Shown: in pieces, positions 24,235-33,149 of the stretch | Layout of the letters: each line of letters begins with the position of its first letter | How positions within the stretch are numbered: the stretch's first letter is position 1 | Origin: Parvicella tangerina | Lineage (GTDB): Bacteria; Bacteroidota; Bacteroidia; Flavobacteriales_D; Parvicellaceae | Assembly: GCF_907165195.1 (NCBI RefSeq) | Contig: NZ_OU015584.1 | Coordinates: forward strand, 1-64,000 | Length of the DNA stretch: 64,000 bases | Reading direction: 5' to 3' | Notes under the pieces: model-generated | Databases searched by the model: none | The model's input: the letters and a program-made list of their open reading frames with translations, nothing else | What the model was told of the DNA's origin: nothing | Program-made: the position numbers and the translations under genes

Positions 24235-25680
24235 TTATGACAATTGGAATTCAGGTCTTCTAAAGATCCAGAGCATCAAGTTATACACTTGCTCAGGAAC
24301 ATATTGAAACGTAAGGTCCCATAAACCAAGGTCAAAATAGTTCTGTGGAACAGTAGCCTTAAGTTCAATGGTGGCTTGAGAATAATGTGCAGGGTCTTCC
24401 AAACCTTTCGGTATAAAATAATCTGTGATCGCTTGTGCAACAACTGCTACGTCATTTGAGTTGTTGGAAACATCAATGGCTAATTGTCGCATGTCTTCTT
24501 TATCGAGTGAAGTCAGTACATAACCTACATAGTCGTCAAGCATCTTCCACCGTTTCGTGATTGATGTACCGTTAATCCAGGATCTATTTCCTGCCCACCC
24601 AGAGACATCCGTTGGGCTAAATAGCTGCTGTCCTTGGTCTACCGTTAGCATACCCACTAGTTGCATTACAGTAGTGTCGTGACCGTAGTTACTCTCCTTT
24701 ATTGTTGAAATAAGCACTTCCACTGGGCTTTTTATCTGAACACTGATGGCGTCATCTTCAAAGAAGTGCTCACTCTTAAAAAGTTCCAGCAGTACAGGCT
24801 CAATTTCAAAATTGTTGGCAACAAAGGTGCTTGCCATACCATCAATAATCGTTTGGTTAGGCAATGGGTGTACAAAATGGGTATAGATTTTCGTGCAGAT
24901 ATGATTGGATACCTCAGTAGGACGCTCTTGAAAGATCAGATCATGCACCCCATCAAAGTCATAGTTTCCAGTTTGTCCAAAAATTGTTTTCGAGCCTGAG
25001 TCAAAGTGTGTGGCATTAAAACTGATTGGCGCACAGTCTTCGGTTACATCAACATAACCCGTTAGCGCTCGAGCAGCTTCTGTAATATCTTGTTGCGTGT
25101 AATTATTGTTAACACCTAAAGTGAACAGTTCCAATAATTCTCTAGCATAATTCTCGTTGGGAAAAGTTGAGTAGTTCAATACACTATCCAGGAACTTCAA
25201 CATCGCAGGGTTTTTACCCATGTCTTTGGTGAATGTTTGGAAATTTCCAAAAGCGTGCTGCTGCAAAAGCTTATGATACTCGTACAGATAACTCGGACAA
25301 AGATAGTCTACGTAACGTGTTACAAAATGGTTGTGCCAGAAAAGCGCAAACTTTTCCCGAACTCCTGTATCCAGCATTTCGCTTAACCACTCCATATACC
25401 ATTCGATGTATTGGTCAGTAGATTCCATGGTAAAATCAGTGTAGTTACTATCACTCCAGTTATACCATGAAGGAGCAGTAGGTAGTGGGGCCGCTTTTGC
25501 ATCATTGATTAAATTATCGATCAATTGACTGGGAGTAAGTAATAGTCCTGCTTGAATTTCGCTGTAATTACCGCCAAACCCAAGGCGTCTATAAACGTGC
25601 TGAACGCGTAAACTATTCCATGGTTTGCTCGCATCAGGAATGTAGGCAGCAAGCGTTCCGCCTGCACAGTTTTGTGCCAT
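24235..25680 (-). CDS. DUF1800 protein
   Basis: A 481-residue protein of the DUF1800 family, nearly always paired with DUF1501. Family motifs include HVYRRLGFGG near the N-terminus, KFALFWHNHFVT, PSYLYEYHKLLQQHAFGNF, NENYARELLELFTLGVNNNYTQQDI and REFQL-type end WIFRRPEFQLS. The ATG at 25680 is chosen: it opens MAQNCAGGTL, close before the conserved domain; a longer frame up to 25770 adds a poor leader. Neither start gives a clear signal peptide, which is odd because the DUF1501 partner is exported. It is first in the two-gene operon. Confidence 0.9.
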   Translation of the reverse strand: MAQNCAGGTLAAYIPDASKPWNSLRVQHVYRRLGFGGNYSEIQAGLLLTPSQLIDNLINDAKAAPLPTAPSWYNWSDSNYTDFTMESTDQYIEWYMEWLSEMLDTGVREKFALFWHNHFVTRYVDYLCPSYLYEYHKLLQQHAFGNFQTFTKDMGKNPAMLKFLDSVLNYSTFPNENYARELLELFTLGVNNNYTQQDITEAARALTGYVDVTEDCAPISFNATHFDSGSKTIFGQTGNYDFDGVHDLIFQERPTEVSNHICTKIYTHFVHPLPNQTIIDGMASTFVANNFEIEPVLLELFKSEHFFEDDAISVQIKSPVEVLISTIKESNYGHDTTVMQLVGMLTVDQGQQLFSPTDVSGWAGNRSWINGTSITKRWKMLDDYVGYVLTSLDKEDMRQLAIDVSNNSNDVAVVAQAITDYFIPKGLEDPAHYSQATIELKATVPQNYFDLGLWDLTFQYVPEQVYNLMLWIFRRPEFQLS

Positions 25681-25961
25681 AGCATTGGTTTTAAATGAGT
25701 TACTAAATGTAAGACTTTTTTTTGTAGGAAAACAATGTTGTTCGTGAAAAAAGGGGAAATATAGGTTCATCTGACCCTAACCCAATACGTTTTTACTATA
25801 TACTAGGGATTAATATACTTTAATAGTATCCTACCCGCTCTTCAGTTACTTAAACATATTTGCAGATTATGCATAACAGAAAAATGACAGCGTTCGAACC
25901 CCTAGAGCAAATCTGAGTTCTCTGCTACCCCAAAAAACAACAAAGGTTTTAGAGAAAAATA

Positions 25962-26001
25962 AAAGCGGAGAATCTGTTGATTATCAACAAATCTCCGCTT
26001 T
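25962..26001 (-). terminator. Intrinsic terminator of tRNA-Arg
   Basis: On the reverse strand, directly after the tRNA, a long hairpin (AAAGCGGAGA ... TCTCCGCTTT, with a second TGTTGA/TCAACA stem above a small mismatch) is followed by TTATTTTT. It fits a rho-independent terminator. Confidence 0.8.
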
Positions 26002-26077
26002 GGTGACCCCGGAAGGATTCGAACCCTCAACCCTCAGAGCCGAAATCTGATGTTCTATCCAGTTGAACTACGGAGCC
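26001..26077 (-). tRNA. tRNA-Arg (anticodon TCG), CCA encoded
   Basis: The reverse strand gives a full cloverleaf: acceptor GGCTCCG/CGGGGTC, D-arm GTTCAACTGGATAGAAC, anticodon stem TCAGA/TCTGA with loop TTTCGGC (anticodon TCG), T-arm GAGGG-TTCGAAT-CCTTC, discriminator A and an encoded CCA. It reads CGA and other CGN codons. It lies between the DUF1800 gene and a TPR-SpoIIE gene, followed by its own terminator. Confidence 0.97.
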
Positions 26078-26112
26078 AAAACAGTTGCAAATATAACGAC
26101 ATTTAGGATTCA

Positions 26113-28206
26113 TTAAACACGTACACCAACAATACAAACATCATCGAGCTGCTCATGTTCTCCTTTCCAGACTTCAAACTCTTGCTGAATCAGGTTTTTT
26201 TGTTCTTCCATTGACATTGAAGATAAGTTTCCCAATAACTTTTTAAACGGTTTGTATTTGTATTTTTTGTTTTTTGCCCCCCCGAATTGATCAGCATAAC
26301 CATCACTAAATAGGTACACCATATCTGATTCTATCAATTGAAACTTTTGATTAGTAAAGGGTTGCGAAGAGAATGAATAGCCAATCGGCTGTTTATCAGG
26401 TTTGAATTCTAGTAGTTGATACTCTTCATCCTTGACCAGATTAAAGCGGTCACTGTTTTCTGTAAGAAGTTCTTTTTGGGAGTCTCTGATAATCCAAAGA
26501 GGATTGTTTGCACCTGCCCACTCTAGTTCGAGGGTCTTGAGATTGATTTTCACCAAGGAAATATCCATACCATCTTTTGAGGATTCTGATTGACCATCCT
26601 GACTGAGTTCAGCAATGACTTTTTGCCTGAGCGTGTTCAGTATTTCTGCAGGAGAAAGGTGATTGGCTGCGGTATTACAAATGTCGTTCAAAAAAGAGAT
26701 ACCCAGCATAGTCAAAAATGCCCCTGGCACACCGTGACCAGTACAATCACCCACTGCCATGTAAAGTTGATTCCCTTTTTCCAAGACCCAATAGAAATCT
26801 CCAGAAACAATGTCTTTTGGGAGGAATAACACAAAATGGGAGGGTAAGTGGGTTGATTCGTGTTCTTCTGACTTTAAAAGCGCCTGTTGAATCCGCTGAG
26901 CATAATTAATGCTGTCAATGATGTTGTTGTTTTTTTCTTCTAGCTGTAAAAAAGTGTGGTGAAGTTTATTCTTTTGATCTTGAATTACTTTATTCTGGGA
27001 TTGCAAAAGCTTGTTCGCTTTCTTCTTATTGACGAAGCTGAGATAAGCTACTAATCCAACAAGTCCTGCTGCAATGAGGCCAATAAAAAGGTAGATCATT
27101 CTGCTTTTTTGTTCATTGATCTCTTCCTCATGCTTAAGCTGCGTAATCTCGGAATCTTTCTTGAGTAGTTCAATCTCCTTCTGTTTCTGATTGGTTTGAA
27201 ACTTGGTTTCAAGCTCATGCTGAATCTTAGCGTTTTCCCTGTTGAATATAGAGTCTTCAAGCGCCTTGTATTCTTTGAAGCTTTTGAGGGAGCTTTCGTA
27301 ATCACCAATCTTTTGATATAGTTCAGAAAGTATTCTATAGGACTCAGAGAGTTCGGGTATAGCTCCAATTGAATCAGCGATGATTCTACTTTGTTGTGTG
27401 AAACCAATGGCAATATCTAGCTTCCCCTGAGCTTCATAAAGGTTTGCCAGTCCTCTTAGCGGGTTAGTCATGCCCCAGAGATCATGATCTTTCTCCGCAA
27501 CAGACAAGGAAAGCAGTAAAATTGAGTCAGCTTTGGCATAATTTCCTAAGTACGTGTACGTTTCACCCAAGTTGCCTAAAGTAATCGCCATTCCCTCTGT
27601 ATCATTTTCTGCAGAATCCAATTGATAAGCCTTGTAGTAGTATTCAGCAGCAACCCCAAGTTCCCCCTTATCGAAATAAATGTTAGCTACATTGTTAAAG
27701 TACATGGAGACTCCTGATTCATCCTGAAGTTGTTGGAAGTAGTCGTATGAATTTTCCAGATATTCTAGAGCTGCGTCATACTCCCCATTGTAGTAATGAA
27801 AAACGCCAATATCGTTGTAAGAATATGCGATGCCAGATGAATCATTCAACGTCAAATAGATTTCTAATGCATCATGACTGGCTGCTGCTCCACTTGGATA
27901 ATCTCCGAAACAATCGTAAATCAATGATATCGTGGTGTATAAATCTGCTGATTTTGCTTGATCAAGTACTTTGTAAATTTCGTTTGCATCAAGGGCGTGG
28001 TCAAGTGCTTGATTGTAATATTCTAATTCGTAAAAGTAGTCAGCTGCAGTAGCAAGATTATCTGCTAACGTTAAACTATCAGCTCTGGTTATAGGGTTTA
28101 TCTGAAGTGTATTCAACAAAGAATCGATTTCATCATTTACTTGTCCCCACGAAAAGTGTGAAAAAGCAATAAGGATTGAAACAGCGATGAAATCAAGAAG
28201 TTTCAT
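26113..28206 (-). CDS. TPR-repeat membrane protein with SpoIIE phosphatase domain, paralogue 2
   Basis: A 697-residue protein with the same design as the 20321 gene: signal peptide ending SWGQ, six or so TPR repeats (about 45-320; for example IAYSYNDIGVFHYYNGEYDAAL), a coiled coil, one membrane helix (MIYLFIGLIAAGLVGLVAYL), a second coiled coil and a SpoIIE domain with GDFYWVLEKGNQLYMAVGDC, TGHGVPGAF and FSDGYADQFGGAKN. The C-termini of the paralogues are almost the same (DDVCIVGVRV against DDVCVLGIRV). It is 35 bases upstream of the tRNA on the same strand and divergent from the VOC gene. Confidence 0.9.
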   Translation of the reverse strand: MKLLDFIAVSILIAFSHFSWGQVNDEIDSLLNTLQINPITRADSLTLADNLATAADYFYELEYYNQALDHALDANEIYKVLDQAKSADLYTTISLIYDCFGDYPSGAAASHDALEIYLTLNDSSGIAYSYNDIGVFHYYNGEYDAALEYLENSYDYFQQLQDESGVSMYFNNVANIYFDKGELGVAAEYYYKAYQLDSAENDTEGMAITLGNLGETYTYLGNYAKADSILLLSLSVAEKDHDLWGMTNPLRGLANLYEAQGKLDIAIGFTQQSRIIADSIGAIPELSESYRILSELYQKIGDYESSLKSFKEYKALEDSIFNRENAKIQHELETKFQTNQKQKEIELLKKDSEITQLKHEEEINEQKSRMIYLFIGLIAAGLVGLVAYLSFVNKKKANKLLQSQNKVIQDQKNKLHHTFLQLEEKNNNIIDSINYAQRIQQALLKSEEHESTHLPSHFVLFLPKDIVSGDFYWVLEKGNQLYMAVGDCTGHGVPGAFLTMLGISFLNDICNTAANHLSPAEILNTLRQKVIAELSQDGQSESSKDGMDISLVKINLKTLELEWAGANNPLWIIRDSQKELLTENSDRFNLVKDEEYQLLEFKPDKQPIGYSFSSQPFTNQKFQLIESDMVYLFSDGYADQFGGAKNKKYKYKPFKKLLGNLSSMSMEEQKNLIQQEFEVWKGEHEQLDDVCIVGVRV

Positions 28207-28243
28207 ACGTGAAGATAGTAAAATTGACTAAACAATTAAATTC

Positions 28244-28251
28244 TAACTTTG
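28244..28251 (+). promoter_or_regulatory. Candidate promoter of VOC gene
   Basis: TAACTTTG matches TAnnTTTG, with TTG at 28224-28226, 17 bases upstream. The predicted start point lies about 12 bases before the VOC protein ATG. Confidence 0.5.
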
Positions 28252-28269
28252 GGCAATAAATGAACTTGT

Positions 28270-28656
28270 ATGAAAAAAGTAACAGGAATTGGAGGAGTTT
28301 TCTTTAAGTCTAGAGACCCACAGGCAGCTAAAGATTGGTACGCAAAACACCTTGGGTTCAACACGGATGAATATGGAGCAACCTTTCAATTCAGAGAGTT
28401 GGATGCTCCTGAAAAAGTTGGAAATTTACAGTGGAGCCCTTTTAAAGATGATACAGATTATTTTGAGCCTTCCCAAAAAGAGTTTATGGTCAATTTTAGG
28501 GTTGATAACCTGGAAGCTTTGATGGAAGAGTTAAAGAGAGAAGGGGTTACGATTTGCGATGAAATCGCTACCTACGAATATGGCAAGTTCCTCCATATCA
28601 TGGACAATGATGGAAATAAAATTGAGCTTTGGGAACCCATTGATGAAGCACTGTAA
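28270..28656 (+). CDS. VOC-family (glyoxalase/bleomycin resistance-like) protein
   Basis: A 128-residue cytoplasmic protein with two beta-alpha-beta-beta-beta modules of the vicinal-oxygen-chelate fold. GGVFFKSRDPQAAKDWYAKHLGF begins the first module; FRVDNLEALMEELKREGV and YGKFLHIMDNDGNKIELWEP form the second and carry the usual metal-ligand Glu in IELWEP. The family includes glyoxalase I, dioxygenases and antibiotic-binding proteins; the substrate cannot be told. It is followed by a lipoprotein gene after 22 bases. Confidence 0.85.
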   Translation: MKKVTGIGGVFFKSRDPQAAKDWYAKHLGFNTDEYGATFQFRELDAPEKVGNLQWSPFKDDTDYFEPSQKEFMVNFRVDNLEALMEELKREGVTICDEIATYEYGKFLHIMDNDGNKIELWEPIDEAL

Positions 28657-28678
28657 AATCGAAATAAAAATAATGAAT

Positions 28679-29182
28679 ATGAAAAAACTATTTACATCAA
28701 TACTTCTACTAACGATCGCTTTGAGTTCCTGCTCTGAAAGTGAGGAAAGAACAGAGGGTAGTATGGAAACTAGTTCGGAAGACGAAGTTGAAAACAGTGA
28801 TGTCACTCCTGAAACTAACGATACTGAGCCGGTCGAAGAAGAAATACAGTCCAAGTATGCGTATGATCAAGATTGGGAAATGATTAAAGAGGCCATCATT
28901 AATCAAGACATCTCTGGCTTGGGTGCGTGGGCAGGAAATGACGCCTTTGATGCGGAACTGTTCATTGAAATGGCACAAGAGGACTGGGTCTTAGATGCCC
29001 TCAAGAATACTTCATACGATGATCTAGAAGTGGAAGAAATGGATAGTGGGGTGTTTTTAGTCTTCTATGCTGACATTACTGGCGTAGATGCAGAAGGCGA
29101 TGAATATGGAAGTAGCATGACGCTTTATATGAGTCAAGGTGATCCAAACTTAATGGTAGAATATTTTATTGCAGCCGGTTAA
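28679..29182 (+). CDS. Lipoprotein of unknown function
   Basis: A 167-residue protein with a lipoprotein signal peptide ending ALSSC and an acidic Ser/Glu linker (about 20-50). The folded part contains QDWEMIKEAIINQDISGLGAWAG and FLVFYADITGVDAEGDEYGSSM, which recalls the helix-plus-sheet layout of DUF4348- or NTF2-like lipoproteins, but I cannot name the family. The start chosen is the ATG at 28679 next to the signal peptide; ATG at 28673 is equally possible. It ends 4 bases inside the end of the convergent aldehyde dehydrogenase gene. Confidence 0.75.
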   Translation: MKKLFTSILLLTIALSSCSESEERTEGSMETSSEDEVENSDVTPETNDTEPVEEEIQSKYAYDQDWEMIKEAIINQDISGLGAWAGNDAFDAELFIEMAQEDWVLDALKNTSYDDLEVEEMDSGVFLVFYADITGVDAEGDEYGSSMTLYMSQGDPNLMVEYFIAAG

Positions 29183-30621
29183 AGACTTAAGCAAACATTA
29201 GTGGGTTCCGTAAAGAAGTTAAAGGCGTTAAAGCCACCTTCTCTTCCAACCCCAGAGCTTTTCATCCCCCCAAAAGGGGTTCTTAAGTCACGTACAAGCC
29301 AGCAGTTCACCCATACAATACCGCTATCGATTTTAGCAGCCATCCGATTGGCTTTACGTACATTTTCTGTCCAAACAGTTGCAGCAAGACCATATTCGGT
29401 ACTATTTGCATACATCAACACCTCTTCCTCTGTATCAAACGGCATTATCGTAACAACTGGTCCGAAAATTTCTTCTTGATTCGTTCTACAGGAATAACTT
29501 AACCCTTCAATAATAGTTGGTCTAACATAGTAACCTTCAGCAAACTCACCTTCTAAGCTCACTTCATGTCCTCCTGTAAGGATCGTTCCTCCTTCTTTTT
29601 TTGCTAATTCGATATAGCTCAGGATCTTTTCTTTGTGATCTTTAGAAACGATGGCACCAATTCTAGTGTTTGGATCATTCGGATCTCCTACAGTCAATTG
29701 ATTGGTTTTCTCTACGAAGGCATCTCGAAACTTCTCATAAATAGGTCTTTCAACAAAAATTCTAGATCCACACAAGCAAATCTGCCCCTGATTAGCGAAC
29801 GAACTGAGCATCGTAGTTTTTAGCGCTTTATCGAAGTCACAATCTGCAAAGATGATGTTGGGGTTTTTTCCACCTAATTCGAGGCTTAGTTTTTTGAATT
29901 TTGGTGCGGCCTTGCTAGCTATGATCTTTCCTGTTGTCGTTCCTCCGGTAAAAGAAATTGCTTTGATACCGTCATTATCTGTTATCGCATTACCCACTTT
30001 GGCTCCGAGTCCATGGACAATGTTCAGCACACCTTTTGGCAAGCCCGCTTCGATGCAGAGTTTAGAGAATAAATAAGCTGTCATAGGTGTTATCTCGGAA
30101 GGCTTAGCTACTACGCAGTTTCCACTGGCCAAGGCTGGTGCAATCTTCCATGTAAAGAGGTAAAGCGGCAAATTCCAGGGAGAAATACAACCCACTACAC
30201 CAATTGGTTTTCTTAGGGTGTAATTAATGAATTTCCCATCCATATCATGACTTTCAGAAGCCCAATGCAAAATAGCTGTTGCAAAAAATCGCATATTAGA
30301 TGATGCTCTTGGGATATCTACAGAACTTGCAAGTTTTAGAGGTTTTCCGTTGTCAATACTTTCTGCTTTTGCTAATTCGTGATGATTTTTTTCTATGAGA
30401 TCAGCAATGCGCATCATGATGTCAGAACGTTCCTGTTTGGAAGTTTTTGCCCAAAGATCTTTGGCAGCTTCAGCAGCTTTCTGGGCAGCAGTAATATCCT
30501 GCTCATCAGAGTCTGGAATTTTGCTATACACTTTGCCAATCGCAGGATTGAAGTTATCGAGGTAGTTCCCTGATTTTGGAGCAACAAGCTCCCCATTGAT
30601 GTAATTCTGAATTGTGATCAT
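29179..30621 (-). CDS. Aldehyde dehydrogenase, ALDH8A1-like
   Basis: A 480-residue NAD(P)-dependent aldehyde dehydrogenase. The catalytic Cys lies in NQGQICLCGSRIFV, the general base Glu in LELGGKNP, and ISPWNLPL and FTGGTTTG are the cofactor motifs. By eye it resembles human ALDH8A1 (2-aminomuconate semialdehyde dehydrogenase) closely, for example YTLRKPIGVVGCISPWNLPL, ICLC and WVNCWLVRDLRTPFGGMKSS, so a role in tryptophan (kynurenine) breakdown is likely; no other gene of that pathway is nearby. The ATG at 30621 starts the conserved MITIQNYING; a longer frame to 30690 overlaps the CotH gene and is rejected. Confidence 0.88.
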   Translation of the reverse strand: MITIQNYINGELVAPKSGNYLDNFNPAIGKVYSKIPDSDEQDITAAQKAAEAAKDLWAKTSKQERSDIMMRIADLIEKNHHELAKAESIDNGKPLKLASSVDIPRASSNMRFFATAILHWASESHDMDGKFINYTLRKPIGVVGCISPWNLPLYLFTWKIAPALASGNCVVAKPSEITPMTAYLFSKLCIEAGLPKGVLNIVHGLGAKVGNAITDNDGIKAISFTGGTTTGKIIASKAAPKFKKLSLELGGKNPNIIFADCDFDKALKTTMLSSFANQGQICLCGSRIFVERPIYEKFRDAFVEKTNQLTVGDPNDPNTRIGAIVSKDHKEKILSYIELAKKEGGTILTGGHEVSLEGEFAEGYYVRPTIIEGLSYSCRTNQEEIFGPVVTIMPFDTEEEVLMYANSTEYGLAATVWTENVRKANRMAAKIDSGIVWVNCWLVRDLRTPFGGMKSSGVGREGGFNAFNFFTEPTNVCLSL

Positions 30622-30679
30622 CCTTCTTGTGAAATGCTTTCTCACAAAGATAAAAGGATTGGCGAAAGGTAGCACTAAT

Positions 30680-33049
30680 CTAAGCTTCAACTTTCTGCTC
30701 GATCATTTGACTTTTTCCTTTGCTTTTTTTTTTGACCGTGACCCCAAGGAGCACAAAAATCAGAATACCGCCTAATCCTCCGATTACCCACCAGGGGTTG
30801 AGTTCGATCTCTTCTCCGGTACCAGCTTTTTTCGGGATACCTTTAAAACCATCATTCTGTGCTCCAGGTGTAACTAAGGCTGCAACTTGCCATTCAGCTA
30901 GTTGAGGATTAACTCGCTCTAAATTGCGAGGTACCGAGTCTTTGATTGTAGGGAAATCCTTCTTCACCTTGTACTTAAGGCTGTCAACAGGGTTTTTGTC
31001 AGCATCCCAAAGCTTGATGTGGTCTTTTTTACTGCTGAAGCCAAAATCCATGTCTCCCTGAACTAACAGGTCTTCTGATAAGTTGTATACTGACTGAAAG
31101 TCGTCTTTTCGTTTACAAACGACTAAATAGCCGTGAGCTCCTATGGTTGATCCTTCAGGAAGTTTGAACTTCTCTTTATCTTTTGTGGTAATGTACCAAC
31201 CACTCAAATCTTGCTGGTCAGCAGAAATATTGGCTAGTTCAATCCAGTCTTCACTTGGAGTTAGAGAGTCTTGTTTGATAGAGACCTCATTAATAAAGAT
31301 AGTTCCACTGAGTTCGCTAGTAGGTTTTCGCTTAAAAATTGGAGTAATGCTGATGGCCTCTGTTAATGTTATGGTCAACTTGCGATCAGTGGACTCCAGA
31401 CCTTCCCACTTAACAAATTCATATCCCATTTTTGGCTTAGCCTTGATCGTAATCGGTACATCTGTAAAATACCATCCTTCAAATGGTTTTTTCAGTTTCA
31501 ATGAATTGAGCTTGACTTTCCCCATTTTCTTGTCAAAAGCGCCAATGCTTACTTTCACGGTATCGTTCAAGTTGAACTTTTGCATGATGTAGGTTCGCAG
31601 GTAATAGGGTCGTTTAGTTGCAAACTCCCTCATTCGATCTACCCGAATGTTCCATTTTTCCATGCTGGTGTGCCATCGTTCAGCATGATAAGGCATTTCA
31701 TCCTTGATCATATTGTAAATAGAGTCGAGTTTGAAATTGACATTTTTTTCGCTAAAGATGGTATTGAGGTGATCAGCGAAACGATTAATATAAATGTTTC
31801 GAATACTATCATTTTCTAGTAGCTTCCGAATAATAAAAGTACTCCAGGCAGGGTTGGGCCATTTTTCATTACTCAGTGTAGTCATCTGATGCAAGGTGTT
31901 CTCTTTATAGGCTGTTTTGCTGCCAATTCCAAAGCTGAGGTCTAGATCGAATAAGATCCATCGCCATCTAGCACCAGCCTTCTGTTCTTTCCAGTAGCGA
32001 ATATTTCCTCCCGCATCACCATTGTCAACATAGATCTCAGTGATGTTATAGTCGATATAATTGTCGATATCCATGATAGAATCGAGTTCCTCTATTTTTT
32101 CATTGGATTCGAAAGAATTATCGTTCAGGAACTTTAAAAGTTTCTTGTATTCCTTGGTAGTTCCGCATTGGGCATCCCCTCGATGTTTTAAAAGGTCTAC
32201 GGAGTCCTTATCAATATTGTGATTGTCATCTAAGTAATGCTCATTAATCTTTTCGCGTACGTTGTGAATACCCCAGTATTGACCATTGATATAAAGTACG
32301 CATGGCCTATAGGCTTGAATATCCATGTCAATGGGTTCGGTGAGGTCGGTCAAAAGTGCATCTCTGAAGTGAGTGTTGTTGAAGTCACCTCCCGAGTTTC
32401 TTAGCACAAATGAGTTGAACTTTTTGATTTTCTTATTTGGAAATATTCTGTATTTGAACTTGTCATGACCATATTTCTTTTTTGAAATGATGGCAAGAGA
32501 CTTCATTGGAAGACCTTTGCTAAAGCCTCCGAATATCCTGCATGCTGCCTCTTGATTAAATCCAAGGGTGTTATCTGGCTCATAGAATTCAATATTGATC
32601 TCGCGTTCCCAGCCTTTCCAGAAGTTAGCCCCAAGGTAGGGAGGTACTGAATCAGCACAACAACCCTTAACATAAATTCCTCGACTATAGCTAAAGAAGT
32701 CTGCAGTGTCTACAGCAATAGAAACAACGGCCATGTTAAATGTTCTCCCGATAATATAGGATTGCGTGGTCTCCCCAATTTTGTTCCCTTTTTGGTAGAA
32801 GAGAGCACGGATAACAGTTGGCTCAGTCAATTCAAATGGTTCACCATGATATTCCTTGGAGTAGGTGGATGGCCTCGATCCGCTCAGTGTATAAAAAACA
32901 CGGACATTGTTTGAGGTGTCGATCACGAGCTCCTGCGATGTTGAGTAGATCCCCCCTCTCAAACTGAACAAGGAATCAACATCGACTTCCTGCTGTGTTT
33001 TGAACGAGTTGATCAACAACAACAATATGGTGAAGATAGCATACCGCAT
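30680..33049 (-). CDS. CotH-kinase-like surface protein with lamin-tail domain and C-terminal membrane anchor
   Basis: A 789-residue exported protein. After the signal peptide comes a chitobiase C-terminal-like strand domain (VFYTLSGSRPSTYSKEY), then a CotH-type atypical kinase domain (about 130-480) with FRDALLTDLTEPIDMDIQAY, WGIHNVREKINEHYL and WRWILFDLDLSFGIG, where the Asp residues are the expected catalytic/metal positions. A short repeat like InlB B-repeats (GYEFVKWEG) and a lamin-tail domain (about 580-720: IFINEVSIKQDSLTPSEDWI) follow. It ends in a membrane helix and a basic tail rather than a T9SS domain. CotH kinases phosphorylate secreted proteins in other bacteria; the target here is unknown. 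Confidence 0.87.
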   Translation of the reverse strand: MRYAIFTILLLLINSFKTQQEVDVDSLFSLRGGIYSTSQELVIDTSNNVRVFYTLSGSRPSTYSKEYHGEPFELTEPTVIRALFYQKGNKIGETTQSYIIGRTFNMAVVSIAVDTADFFSYSRGIYVKGCCADSVPPYLGANFWKGWEREINIEFYEPDNTLGFNQEAACRIFGGFSKGLPMKSLAIISKKKYGHDKFKYRIFPNKKIKKFNSFVLRNSGGDFNNTHFRDALLTDLTEPIDMDIQAYRPCVLYINGQYWGIHNVREKINEHYLDDNHNIDKDSVDLLKHRGDAQCGTTKEYKKLLKFLNDNSFESNEKIEELDSIMDIDNYIDYNITEIYVDNGDAGGNIRYWKEQKAGARWRWILFDLDLSFGIGSKTAYKENTLHQMTTLSNEKWPNPAWSTFIIRKLLENDSIRNIYINRFADHLNTIFSEKNVNFKLDSIYNMIKDEMPYHAERWHTSMEKWNIRVDRMREFATKRPYYLRTYIMQKFNLNDTVKVSIGAFDKKMGKVKLNSLKLKKPFEGWYFTDVPITIKAKPKMGYEFVKWEGLESTDRKLTITLTEAISITPIFKRKPTSELSGTIFINEVSIKQDSLTPSEDWIELANISADQQDLSGWYITTKDKEKFKLPEGSTIGAHGYLVVCKRKDDFQSVYNLSEDLLVQGDMDFGFSSKKDHIKLWDADKNPVDSLKYKVKKDFPTIKDSVPRNLERVNPQLAEWQVAALVTPGAQNDGFKGIPKKAGTGEEIELNPWWVIGGLGGILIFVLLGVTVKKKSKGKSQMIEQKVEA

Positions 33050-33149
33050 TATACAAAAGTGTGATAATTTGTTTCAACTAAGCTAAGGCTAAGAAAAGAT
33101 TAATTAATAGAGGATTGTTAATTCGTAGGGAGCGAGTTATTATTTGAGA

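Noticed and set aside
25771-25960. Small gene or RNA between the DUF1800 gene and tRNA-Arg
   Set aside because: No open frame with a start and family features, and no hairpin other than the tRNA terminator.
28289-28522. Second open frame inside the VOC gene
   Set aside because: It is a shifted shadow of the VOC protein frame on the same strand.
31143-31592. Plus-strand 149-codon open frame within the CotH gene
   Set aside because: Antisense shadow; the minus-strand protein has recognisable CotH and lamin-tail motifs in this stretch.
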